Position numbers and translations under genes: made by a program
Shown: in pieces, positions 8,317-17,400 of the stretch
Numbering within the stretch: the first letter of the stretch is position 1
How the letters are laid out: every line of letters begins with the position of its first letter
Virus record (IMG/VR): IMGVR_UViG_3300010883_000576
Span: 1 to 21,773 of that record
Source: a virus
Reading direction: 5' to 3' (one strand)
DNA length: 21,773 bases
Notes under the pieces: model-generated
What the model was told of the DNA's origin: nothing
Databases searched by the model: none
Seen by the model: the letters and a program-made list of their open reading frames with translations, nothing else

Positions 8317-8749
8317 GTCATTTGATCACGTTGAATCGTCGGGATCGGAAACCCAATTTGACACAGGAAGTCAAAGAGATGCACGAGACGGCAAGGGTCG
8401 CTTTGATCTGATTCCCCCATATGCATTACATCGACTAGCAAAACATTTTGAAAATGGCGCAAGACGATATCAAGATCGCAATTGGGAGAAGGGACAGCCT
8501 CTAAGTGTATATCTGGATTCTGCTATTAGACACACAAATAAAGCATTGATGGGATTGAATGATGAAGATCATTATATCGCCGCCACATGGAACTTATTGT
8601 GTCTGGTAGAAACCAAAAAGAGAATTGAGTTAGGCATCTTACCAAAAGAACTAGACAACTTACCAGACACATATAAGGATCATGATCCCGATCCAAAGAG
8701 ACAAAACTACATTCTCGATAGTGCCGCAGTGGATAAGAGCCACAAATGA
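8309..8749 (+). CDS. dATP/dGTP diphosphohydrolase-like protein (DUF5664)
   Basis: A 146-residue protein matching the phage family annotated as dATP/dGTP diphosphohydrolase N-terminal (DUF5664). Signature segments are GKGRFDLIPP at 28-37, GARRYQDRNWEKG at 50-62, and the helix SAIRHTNKALMG followed by DEDHYIAATWNLLCLVE at 85-101, with His75, Asp87 and His88 as likely functional residues. The fold is related to all-alpha NTP pyrophosphatases. The expected role is adjusting or cleaning the deoxynucleotide pool during phage replication. It is coupled by an ATGA overlap to a DUF4406 protein, a pairing consistent with nucleotide metabolism. Catalysis by this short form is not certain. Confidence 0.85.
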   Translation: MAKSFDHVESSGSETQFDTGSQRDARDGKGRFDLIPPYALHRLAKHFENGARRYQDRNWEKGQPLSVYLDSAIRHTNKALMGLNDEDHYIAATWNLLCLVETKKRIELGILPKELDNLPDTYKDHDPDPKRQNYILDSAAVDKSHK

Positions 8750-9198
8750 GAACAGCATACATTAGCGGTCCCATAACGGGATACGAAAACCATAATGCCC
8801 GCAGATTTAATCTTACTGCTGGCCATGCTCGGAACAAAGGATACTCAGTTGTCAACCCAATAGAGTTAGACAAAAAAATAAAACCAGACGATGCATGGCG
8901 GTGGGAAGATTATCTCAAGCGGGACTTGGGGGAAATGTGTATGCATTGTAACTGTATTGTATTGCTGCCTAATTGGGAAAAGTCTCGCGGCGCTGTGCTA
9001 GAGGTTTTTGTCGCATGGATATTACAACTAGATATTATACTGGTGGACGAAGCGTGGATAAAGACCAAATCACCAGAGATACCGCGGCCCATTGGAGCAA
9101 TGAATATCCCGTTTCTCACTAAGCTAATGTCATCTATGTTCAAGTTCTTTCTTATCCGAGAGGCAATAACACAAGAACCAATATGTTCGAACCCATAA
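8746..9198 (+). CDS. DUF4406 protein, nucleoside 2-deoxyribosyltransferase-like
   Basis: A 150-residue protein with the DUF4406/nucleoside deoxyribosyltransferase pattern: YISGPITG at 5-12, GYSVVNP at 32-38, and VLLPNWEKSRGAVLEV at 72-87, where S80, R81, G82 and A83 form the substrate loop and E86 sits where the family's catalytic Glu lies. Such enzymes cleave or exchange the N-glycosidic bond of deoxynucleosides or their monophosphates. It starts within the stop of the DUF5664 gene (ATGA). The C-terminal 45 residues (from about 105) extend beyond the usual domain, with a hydrophobic stretch near MSSMFKFFLI. The exact substrate cannot be read from the sequence. Confidence 0.85.
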   Translation: MRTAYISGPITGYENHNARRFNLTAGHARNKGYSVVNPIELDKKIKPDDAWRWEDYLKRDLGEMCMHCNCIVLLPNWEKSRGAVLEVFVAWILQLDIILVDEAWIKTKSPEIPRPIGAMNIPFLTKLMSSMFKFFLIREAITQEPICSNP

Positions 9199-9968
9199 CC
9201 ATATCAGTAATCAATAATAATATATACCACATACAAACAAAGACACAATACCATCTGTCTTCTACACTTGTGCGAATATCAGAATTCTATGAGAGTAACC
9301 TGAAGGGGATTCGTGGGCGGTATTTCACCTATGAACAGTATGCGGATATATATGCCAAGAAGTATGGGAATTTTGATTATTTTCAACAATGGTGTGGATT
9401 CAACGTTCCTAGCAACGTACTACTGAAATTCATCGACAAGTTTTACATCAGCCCACCATCAGACAATGCAGGGCCATGGAACAAAGAGAGAGAACTGTTA
9501 GGAGTCATGGGTGTTATCAATCCTCAGTTGCAGCCATATCTTGACAAGTCGATTAACAGGTATATTATCAAACCATCCATTGATAAGTTCTATATGATTG
9601 GAACATACAAAGATGATACGTTTCATAGTATATCGCACAGACACGAGTTGGCTCATGCGATGTTCGGTGTTGACAGCGAATACAAGGCTAATGTGATGGC
9701 AGCATATGGAAAATGGAAAGATGGTAAATCCAGACGGATGATCCATCGCGCCATCAAGAATCTAGGATATCATGATGCAGTTTCAATAGATGAAATCAAT
9801 GCGTATTGTGCGACAGAGACCAAGACCATGTTGGTAGCGTCTTTGGGTATGGATAAATCTTTCATTCGCCCAAGAATTTTCAAGAATTTACTTGACAAAT
9901 ACATGAAAACAAACTATACTATAAATGTAACATACAAGATCAACGATAGTACTATTACTGAAATCTGA
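9183..9968 (+). CDS. Second putative zinc metallopeptidase (HExxH protein)
   Basis: A 261-residue protein with HRHELAHAMFG around 152-161 (H154, E155, H158) and a possible third ligand in SIDEINAYCATE (D203, E204). The layout of HExxH followed some 45 residues later by an acidic DEIxAY helix is the same as in the protein at 7497-8150, but the two share no other obvious similarity. There is no signal peptide. The start overlaps the previous gene by 16 bases. A promoter for the next gene lies inside its 3' end, and an 11-bp inverted repeat covers its stop codon. It closes the early-type operon. Confidence 0.75.
   Translation: MFEPITISVINNNIYHIQTKTQYHLSSTLVRISEFYESNLKGIRGRYFTYEQYADIYAKKYGNFDYFQQWCGFNVPSNVLLKFIDKFYISPPSDNAGPWNKERELLGVMGVINPQLQPYLDKSINRYIIKPSIDKFYMIGTYKDDTFHSISHRHELAHAMFGVDSEYKANVMAAYGKWKDGKSRRMIHRAIKNLGYHDAVSIDEINAYCATETKTMLVASLGMDKSFIRPRIFKNLLDKYMKTNYTINVTYKINDSTITEI
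9892..9920 (+). promoter_or_regulatory. Sigma70-type promoter for the winged-helix gene
   Basis: TTGACA at 9892-9897 and TATACT at 9915-9920 have the ideal 17-base spacer. The predicted transcription start is near 9927, about 130 bases before the ATG at 10058. It lies inside the end of the preceding coding region. Confidence 0.6.
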
Positions 9969-9976
9969 TCTTGTAT
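9932..9976 (+). promoter_or_regulatory. 11-bp perfect inverted repeat spanning a stop codon
   Basis: ATACAAGATCA at 9932-9942 is the exact reverse complement of 9966-9976, with a 23-base loop containing the palindrome ATAGTACTAT. It begins about five bases after the predicted transcription start and covers the TGA at 9966-9968. No T-run follows, so it is not a typical terminator. It could be a leader hairpin or an operator for the winged-helix protein. Confidence 0.55.
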
Positions 9977-10057
9977 AATGTGAATGATGAATTATGTCAC
10001 CGACGAATAATGCATCTTAAAATAATAAGTCGGTACTTTTGAAAGGATTTGGTACAC

Positions 10058-10273
10058 ATGGCGACCAAGACACAGAACCAGAAAATTCGTGATTACTTGT
10101 TTTCTGGTAAGACCCTGACAGCCCCACAGGCAGATAACCTGTTCGGCGTCAAAAATATGCGCGCTCGTATGAGTGAGGTTCGCGAACATCTCGCGAAGTA
10201 TGGCAACTATGAAGTTGTCTCGAAGTCCACAGCCACCACTGGTGGGCTACGATACAGCATCTCTGCTGTATAA
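10058..10273 (+). CDS. Small winged-helix DNA-binding protein
   Basis: A 71-residue protein made of a single winged helix-turn-helix domain. The first helix is QNQKIRDYLF at 7-16, the HTH pair is TAPQADNLFG at 21-30 followed by VKNMRARMSEVREHLAKYG at 31-49 (recognition helix), and the wing is YEVVSKSTATTGGLRYSI at 51-68. I start at the ATG at 10058, not at the upstream TTG, because AAAGGA at 10042-10047 is well spaced for it. The gene is a stand-alone unit with its own promoter and a terminator, which suggests strong independent expression. It may regulate phage transcription or its own promoter, which carries a long inverted repeat. A perfect 7-bp inverted repeat (TTCGCGA/TCGCGAA, 10179-10197) lies inside the coding region. 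Confidence 0.85.
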   Translation: MATKTQNQKIRDYLFSGKTLTAPQADNLFGVKNMRARMSEVREHLAKYGNYEVVSKSTATTGGLRYSISAV

Positions 10274-10276
10274 ATA
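10269..10276 (+). promoter_or_regulatory. T4-type late promoter match overlapping a stop codon
   Basis: TATAAATA, an exact match to the T4 late consensus, overlaps the TAA stop of the winged-helix gene. Transcription from it would begin near 10282 and run into the terminator at 10335-10368, giving an RNA of roughly 85 bases with no ORF. It may be a chance match created by GTA-TAA-ATA. Confidence 0.35.
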
Positions 10277-10277
10277 A

Positions 10278-10326
10278 CGACAGTAACTACTGTCGGCTGT
10301 GCTGACAACAAGAAGAACAGCACAGC
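10278..10326 (+). other. Two adjacent hairpins in the 3' untranslated region
   Basis: Hairpin 1 is CGACAGT at 10278-10284 pairing with ACTGTCG at 10289-10295, loop AACT. Hairpin 2 begins at the next base: GCTGTGCTG at 10296-10304 pairs perfectly with CAGCACAGC at 10318-10326, with a purine-rich loop of 13 bases. They directly precede the terminator hairpin, so the transcript end carries three consecutive stems. They may protect the mRNA 3' end or form a small RNA. Confidence 0.6.
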
Positions 10327-10334
10327 GTCTCGCG

Positions 10335-10368
10335 AAAAGCGGGGATTCGCAAGAGTCCCCGCTTTTTT
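10335..10368 (+). terminator. Intrinsic (rho-independent) terminator
   Basis: AAAAGCGGGGA at 10335-10345 pairs perfectly with TCCCCGCTTTT at 10356-10366 (11 bp, GC-rich core), followed by a T-run ending at 10368. The loop TTCGCAAGAG can alternatively pair with CTCGCGAA at 10329-10336, a possible competing structure. It separates the winged-helix unit from the late-type genes. Confidence 0.92.
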
Positions 10369-10373
10369 GCACA

Positions 10374-10381
10374 TATAAATA
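10374..10381 (+). promoter_or_regulatory. T4-type late promoter for the giant-gene operon
   Basis: An exact TATAAATA just after the terminator. The predicted transcription start, about six bases beyond the motif, coincides with the ATG of a 12-codon mini-ORF at 10387. It implies that the 75-residue protein and the 2342-residue protein are expressed late, with the virion genes. Confidence 0.7.
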
Positions 10382-10386
10382 ATCAT

Positions 10387-10425
10387 ATGGCGTCCCCAAC
10401 CCATCAGATAACCAATTGGATTTAG
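10387..10425 (+). CDS. Possible leaderless 12-codon mini-ORF
   Basis: ATG at the predicted +1 of the late promoter opens a 12-codon frame (MASPTHQITNWI) that stops at 10423-10425, four bases before the next ATG at 10430. It could be a leader peptide translated from a leaderless end and feeding ribosomes into the next gene, which has only a weak ribosome-binding site. Equally it could be untranslated leader; evidence is positional only. Confidence 0.3.
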   Translation: MASPTHQITNWI

Positions 10426-10429
10426 CATT

Positions 10430-10657
10430 ATGGTAGTGTCATTCAAAGAATATTATCTGACAGAGAACGTGTTACAACGACTAATAGATAAACACGACAA
10501 CCCGCTTGCATTCGCGAAAGATGCAACCGAGATGATGCGAAAAGGTACGCTGAAGCTGAAGGAACGCGGTGCGTCCAACATGCGAGAGTTGATACGCATA
10601 TTCTACATACGCAAGAAGGGCGTGGAAACACGAGTGAAAGAGAGAACCATAGAATGA
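10430..10657 (+). CDS. 75-residue late protein with capsid-targeting-like N-terminus
   Basis: I know no family for the body of this basic protein (ATEMMRKGTLKLKERGASN, then MRELIRIFYIRKKG). The N-terminus, MVVSFKEYYLTEN, resembles the capsid-targeting sequence of T4 internal head proteins, with LTE at residues 10-12 in the place of the cleaved glutamate. It lies first behind a late promoter and overlaps the giant gene by ATGA, so the two are likely co-translated. A role as a small packaged or head-associated protein is inference from this N-terminus and its neighbours. Confidence 0.8.
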   Translation: MVVSFKEYYLTENVLQRLIDKHDNPLAFAKDATEMMRKGTLKLKERGASNMRELIRIFYIRKKGVETRVKERTIE

Positions 10658-11469
10658 AAACGTTCCACCAACATAGCACACTAGACGAAAAGTTTGAGAC
10701 AGTCATACGAGTGTCCGCCGGAACGGAAGTACTGACTGTTCCTATCTACAAGAATCCTTCACGAAAAGAGTGGCGAGAACTGGTACAGAACAAGGATGTA
10801 CCGCTTCGCTTTACGGGTGACGGGACTGTTCGTGGCATCATGGACAAGAAAGGTGACATCTGGACATGGAGTGCTGCGAATGCGTTACACTTCCAAGTGT
10901 GGACTAAGCTTCAGATGCGAGCAGAAGAGATTGTGACATTCTCCGTTGCTTATGGGGAAATTGAATTTCTTAGACATCCGGTAAAATGGCAAAAGAAAGA
11001 CGTTGCGACACTGTGGTCTACCAAAGCCCAGAAGAAATTTCCGTGGATAGATAAAATCTCTCGGCAGTATGAATACGAAGAGTTCGACAGCTTCATGAAG
11101 GTAAGGCGATTCGATGAACTGGTTCCCATCTACAAGAATCCTACTCGAAAAGAGTGGAAAGAACTAGAGCAGAACAGAGATGTTCCTAAAATGTATCGCG
11201 GCGTGAAAGCGATTCGCGGGATCATGGACAAGAAGGGCGATGTATGGACATGGAACGCAATGAACGCACTGCACGACCAAGTAAAGAGCCATCTGAAACT
11301 CGGTTCGGATAATGTAAACTTCTCTGTGGAAGTTGGAGTGATAACGTTCTACTATGATCCGCGACCAGGCGGATGGAATAACAAAGACATAGACAAGCTA
11401 TGGCTGTCCAAGGTACAAAAGAAATACTCATGGATAGATGATATCTCCATGGATGGATTGATCGGAGAA
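10654..11469 (+). repeat. A-module block of the giant protein (2 copies)
   Basis: Residues 1-272. The IYKNP starts are 128 residues apart and are followed by [RK]KEW[RK]EL, RGIMDKKGD[IV]WTW, an invariant His (H79, H207) and a WxxK-x-QKK closing segment. The block ends at LIGE272|A273. Confidence 0.9.
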
Positions 11470-14400
11470 GCAGCAGAACCCCGCGACTATCTCAAATATG
11501 GTCATCACGGACCCGATAGTGTGTTGTGGTGGGCGACAAACGTATCTGATATCAAGATGATAACACTGAAAAAGGCAAGTGAAAAACTGGGCATAAACAC
11601 AGATGAAGTAAATCATGATGGTCTTGTAGAGTTGGATGGCTTAGATATATTGGATGTGTTTAGTGGAAGAATAGACATAAAGCAAAAAGTGATTACAGGT
11701 GTAGGGATGCTCGGGCGAGAAGCGGTGCTAAAGAGTATTACAAAGCGTATAGCACGAAAACCAAAATACAGAGATTTCCGTATAGCAGTATACCACGGAC
11801 TCAATCCAGAATGGTTGGACGAAGGACTAAGGTATGAAGGCGAACCCGGTGCGCCGGGAGAGTTTTATGAGTACGGACACGACTCACCGACTGACTATTT
11901 GTGGTGGGCTAACAACGTATCCGACATAGACATGATGACACTCGCCAAGGCAGGTAAGAGAACCAATGACGTACCGGGCGAAGTAACACACTCTATGCTA
12001 TTGAGTAAGAATATGTTAGGTGTCACCGATGATGTAGATGATATATACAAAGGTCGCATAGACCTAAAGAAAAAGGTGATCACGGTTGTTACTAAGTGGC
12101 AAGGTAGAGATGCAGTATCAAAGAGCATAGCAAATCGCATCGCAAAGAATCCTAAGTTCAAAGACTTTCGCATAGCCCTGTATACTGTCAATGGGGATGA
12201 GTATTGGGTCAACGAAAACAAAATCAACGAACGCCTTGAACCCGGTTCATATATCGATTATGGTCATACATCACAAAAAGATATGATATGGTGGGCTAAA
12301 AATACACATGACATCAATATAGTAAATGTGAAAAAGGCAACCGATGATATGTTGGTTCCTAGAGGAACACATCTAACCCATTGGAATATATTTAAACAGA
12401 ATGCTAGTGAGATGCTGAAACACTACACGGGTCGCATCGATACAGAGAAAAAGGTGATCACGATTGTCAAGGCGGGAAATGGTAGAGACGCGGTTGCGAG
12501 AAGCATAGGTAAGGCAATCACGCGGAAAAAGGAATACCGAGACTATCGCGTAGCGTTGTATATCGGAGGGTTGCCGGTGTGGTTGGATGAGTCCACAATC
12601 AAAGAGCGCCTCGAACCGGGGTCGTATATTGACTACGGACACTTCCATGCATATGATTACATATGGTACGCTGATTCCATTGCGGATATCAAGATCGGAA
12701 AGTTGGAAGATGTTGCAGTAGAGCTAGGTAGAAAGAAAAGCGACTGGCACAGTGTTACACATGGAAGTTACACAGGAAACAGACACGTAAAATACTCTGG
12801 GCGCATTGACATGGACAAGAAAACCATAAGCCTTCAGATTATGGTTCAGGGTAACGAGCGAGTAGGTAAGAGCATAGCAAAGGCTATCCAGCGAGACAAA
12901 AAGTTTCGAGACTTTTCTGTCGCGATGTTCGGTGGTGGATGGGGGAAAGCAGAGTGGATGGACGAAGCACGCCAGATTAAAGCATGGACCGAGTATGGAC
13001 ACAGTTCACCAAAAGATATGTTATGGTGGGTTGGAGAAGGTGGTGAATTAAATATTATGTCTGCCGAGGAAATCTCAGAAAAAATAGACGGCGAGAAATC
13101 AAATAATGGTTGGAAGAATGTGAATCATCTTTATGCAATAGAAATCAGCGATGGTAGTGATGCAACACGCCTGTCATCATATGGAAGAGTTGATCATAAA
13201 CAAAAGATCATCACTGCTACAACCAACACCGATAATATAACGGGAGAACGCCGCGCGATCCTCTTTGCAAAGAGGGTCAATAAAAAATACAGGGACTATA
13301 GCATCCTCTTCCATGGAAGCCCAGATCAAACCAGATTCGTCAACGAAGCCCGCCGCGCTGGCGAGTGGTTTGACTACGGACATGGATCACCAAAGGATAT
13401 GCTATGGTGGATTGACGATGATGGTTCGGTACAAATAAAAACAACCGAGGAAATTGGCAAAGCAGGATGGCAACGCATTACACACAGCAACATTAGTCCC
13501 CCCGGTGGTCTGACTTCATATGGGAGAATAGATCACAAGAAGAAGGTTATCACTACCAGAAATGCTGGTGGTAGTATCATAACGTCGGACAAGAGAGCTA
13601 CTGTTGCTGCCAAGAAAGTCCAAAGAAAATTCAAGGACTATGACATCATTCTCTTTAAGGTTGGTTGGGGTAGTGCCGAGTTTGTCAACGAAGACTTCGC
13701 AGCCATGTTCAAACCGCCGTATGACGCATCATCACCCCCAATAATCATATACAAAAATCCGACATCACGAGAACTTCGTGAGTTGCTATCCGAGAACGGC
13801 AAAGAGATGCGATGCCTTGCAGACACAAAATCAGATGATATATATCTATTCATTTCCAAAGCGACTCATGCCGATGCACAAAAATCAATGAGAGCCGAAG
13901 GTGTTGAGAATGTTTCGAGACTCATGGAGTTGTATGTTACATTCAAAGGAACCGTCGCATCCAAGGTAGTCATATCATGGACTGCTGCTAATGCAGTATC
14001 CGCGAACCCTACCGAGAAAATATACAAACAGCTATGGAAGAAGGTATCGAAGAACCGGGGACTTGCCAAGCTGATGAACGCAAAGACAGAGGTATGGGAT
14101 AACAACACGGTATACAAACTCAACGAAGAGTTTGTGACGATGATAAAGAGTAAATGGCGACCAGATGTAGTCGTATCTATATACAGGAATCCGTCACCCA
14201 AAGAAATCAAAGAGGCATTCGCAGAGTCTCAACACAAAGAGGAATTGAGAGCGTTAGTCGATCCCCGATCCAACAACATATTCTTATTCTCTGATCAGAT
14301 GTTGCATCGCGATGGTGTACTTGCCCTGAAGAAAGAAAGCTACCCCGGCGATAGCATGGTTCCGATATATATATTATTCAAGGCTGGAAATTTCAGGAAA

Positions 14401-17400
14401 GCAGTCCATATCCGCATGTCATCAACAGTGGCGTATGCCGGAAACTTCGATAGTGATGTAGATGCATGGGAGGCTATATCCAAGAACAAGGGAATTCGTA
14501 GGCTCATGGATGGGGACACCGAGGTATGGGACGCATACTTAAATGATAAAATTGTCGTCGAAGAATTCACGACAATGATAAAGAATCCGTGGGACAAGTC
14601 GGCGGAACCTGCATCCATATACAAAAACCCGACAACGAAAGAGGTCAAAGAGGTATACAGAGAATCATCAATCAAGGGAGCAGTGAGAGTATTGGCTGAT
14701 CCCAAGTCGAATGATATGTTTTTGTTTCCTGATACCATTATACATCACGATGCGGTGGTCGCACTAGCCAAAGAAGGAGTGCCGTCCCGCCATATGGTTG
14801 AGTTGTATATCACGTTCTCAGCCGGAAACTACAGGATTGCAGATGAAATAAAGATATCTGGTTCTGCTGTTAACTCTAGTGTGAATCAACGGAAGTTGTG
14901 GGATAGTATCAAAAAGAACAAGGGGCTTAACAAATTCATAGACAAGAACACGCTGGTATATGACACACACTATACCATGAACATGAACGAAGAGTTCACG
15001 ACAATGTTCAAGAGTCCGTTTCCGGGCAAGCACGCACCCATATCCATATACAAAAACCCTTCATGGAAAGAGGTAAGAGAGATACTTGCATCGGCTAGAT
15101 TAAATGAGATGCGTGGACTTCTCGATATGAAGACAAGTAGTATATACATGTTCAACGACCAAGTTATACATGCTCATGCGAAGGGCGCATTGGAAGATAT
15201 GGGCATACGAGCCGATCCGTTTATCCCGATATATCTTGAGTTCATGGGGGGGAAAGCTGTACCAGCAGATGTATTACGATTGTCATCGGCTGGTGGGGAG
15301 GCATGGGGTTACGAAGATGATGCCGATGTATGGCCGAAGTTCATAAAAAACCGAGGACTCAAGAAACTAATAAACAAAGACACGATCATCGTGGATGGGT
15401 TCAATGATGAGGTTAAGTTAAAAGAAGAATTCGCGATATCATTCAAGAATCCGTTCAATGCGGATCAAGTCGTATCCGTATACAAGAATCCGACAAGCAG
15501 AGAGATACGAGAGATACGCGCCGAAGAACCATCAGGGAGTAGGTCAAACACGTTGCGAGCATTCGCAGTTCCCGGTGGGAAGGATATATATGTATTCAAT
15601 TCATTTGTGTTGCATCATGCTGCACGTATGCACATGCGACTAAATGATATAAAAAACACAGGGAAGATGGTAGAAATATACCTCGTGTTCTCAAGCACCA
15701 ACAGGACAACCGACGAAGTATCATTGTCTTCATCGACTCTTCGAAACACTACAGGTTCATATGAACTAGACTCACCTAAAAGTATATTCACACCGATGTT
15801 CGCGAAGGTGTGGTCTACTATTAAAAACAACAAGGCATTGAAAAGCCTTATGGGTAAGTCTACGAAGGTGACTGACTTCAATGACAATGAGGTAGTCAAC
15901 GAGGAATTCGAGGCGTTCTTTAGTAAGAAAAATATGCCTTTTCGATTCGGCTTATCGCCTGAGTCCGACTTCCCCAAGGACTTACCTATCTACAAGAATC
16001 CAAAGAGCCGAGAGTTCAGAGAGCTACGCAAAGACGCGGCGCAGAATGGTTGGGATGGAGAGGTAGGGGGAACCGGGAGAGTAGCGAAGACATTGATCGA
16101 CATGAAGACACTAGATGTATACATGTTCCCCGGACTTCCCTTCCACGAAGCCGTGGCAAACCAGTTGTGGCCAGGCAAGCGTATTGAGGATGTTGCTATT
16201 GTAGGTTGGATTGCTCATGACAAACGGGCTTTGGTGAATATCCAAAACGATAAACAACAAACAATCATAGAAAAACCCTTTTCAAAAAACAAACTAAAGA
16301 AAAAAGTACCTTGGGTGGATTGGAGTAATGTAGACAGCGAGTTATTCTTTGAGGAATTCAAAGACTTCTTTAGCAAGAAATATGGTCCGAATAGATTTTC
16401 TGGTGATCCGTCATTCCCTAAGACACTACCGATCTACAAGAACCCGTCAAGTAGAGAATTCCGAGAGCTAAAAAAAGAAATACGAACGAATAAGTGGGGC
16501 CCTGAATCATGGGATCGTCTTTCAGGTGATCCAACCGTCACCATCAAAATAGTTGTTGACCTGAAAAAATTTGATGTGTACATGTTCCCCGGCTTGCTCT
16601 TTCACGGCCATGTATCCGATCAGATGTTAGGTAAGGCTAACATACAAAGTTCAGGTATGGGATGGATAGATAATACAGGCACTGCGAAGTTCCGCAACTA
16701 CGAGTTAGACACACTGGCGCGTGGTGTCGATGATCTACAAAAAAATGTATCGTGGGTTGATTGGGAATCTGCCGTCAAGACAGGGGTAATGAACGAGAAT
16801 TTCGAAGACTTCTTCAATCCGACATTCATGGGGTCGGGGATGGCTAAAACATTCCCCAAGACGCTTCCGATATACAAGAACCCTACCAGTAGAGAGTTTC
16901 GGGAATTGATACATGACACACGAAGCAATCAATGGGGTCCAGAGGACTGGGATCGCCCAAAGGGTGACAAGAAATTTGAAATTAAGATAATCATCGACCT
17001 AAAGAAAGGTGATGTGTATATGTTCCCCGGTATCATTTTCCACACCGCAACCCAAAATCAAGTGGGACTTGGTCATTTTGATACTATTCATGGATGGATA
17101 TCTCCTATGAGAAAGGTGATGGTTCGCGACACAAGAGACATCACAAATATCGAAGAAGTCAGAACAAAACTAAACAAAAAGGTTCCGTGGGTTGATTGGG
17201 ATAAAGGTGTCGGTAAGCTATGGGAGTCTGATGTAGTCAACGAGAAGTTCGAGGATTTCTTTGACAAGAAACACATGGGACCGCCGATCAGCAGAGACTT
17301 GTCATTCCCCAAGGACTTGCCTATCTACAAGAACCCGTCAAGTAGAGAATTCTCGGAGATAAAACGAGACGCGAAGAGACACCAATGGGGCGGAGAGATT

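Noticed and set aside
9974-9979. TATAAT after the 261-residue HExxH gene
   Set aside because: No -35 match at 16-18 bases upstream; it falls in the arm of the inverted repeat. The promoter at 9892-9920 is better.
15458-15643. Plus-strand 61-codon frame inside the giant gene
   Set aside because: Out of frame with a gene whose repeat pattern is continuous through this stretch; no ribosome-binding site.
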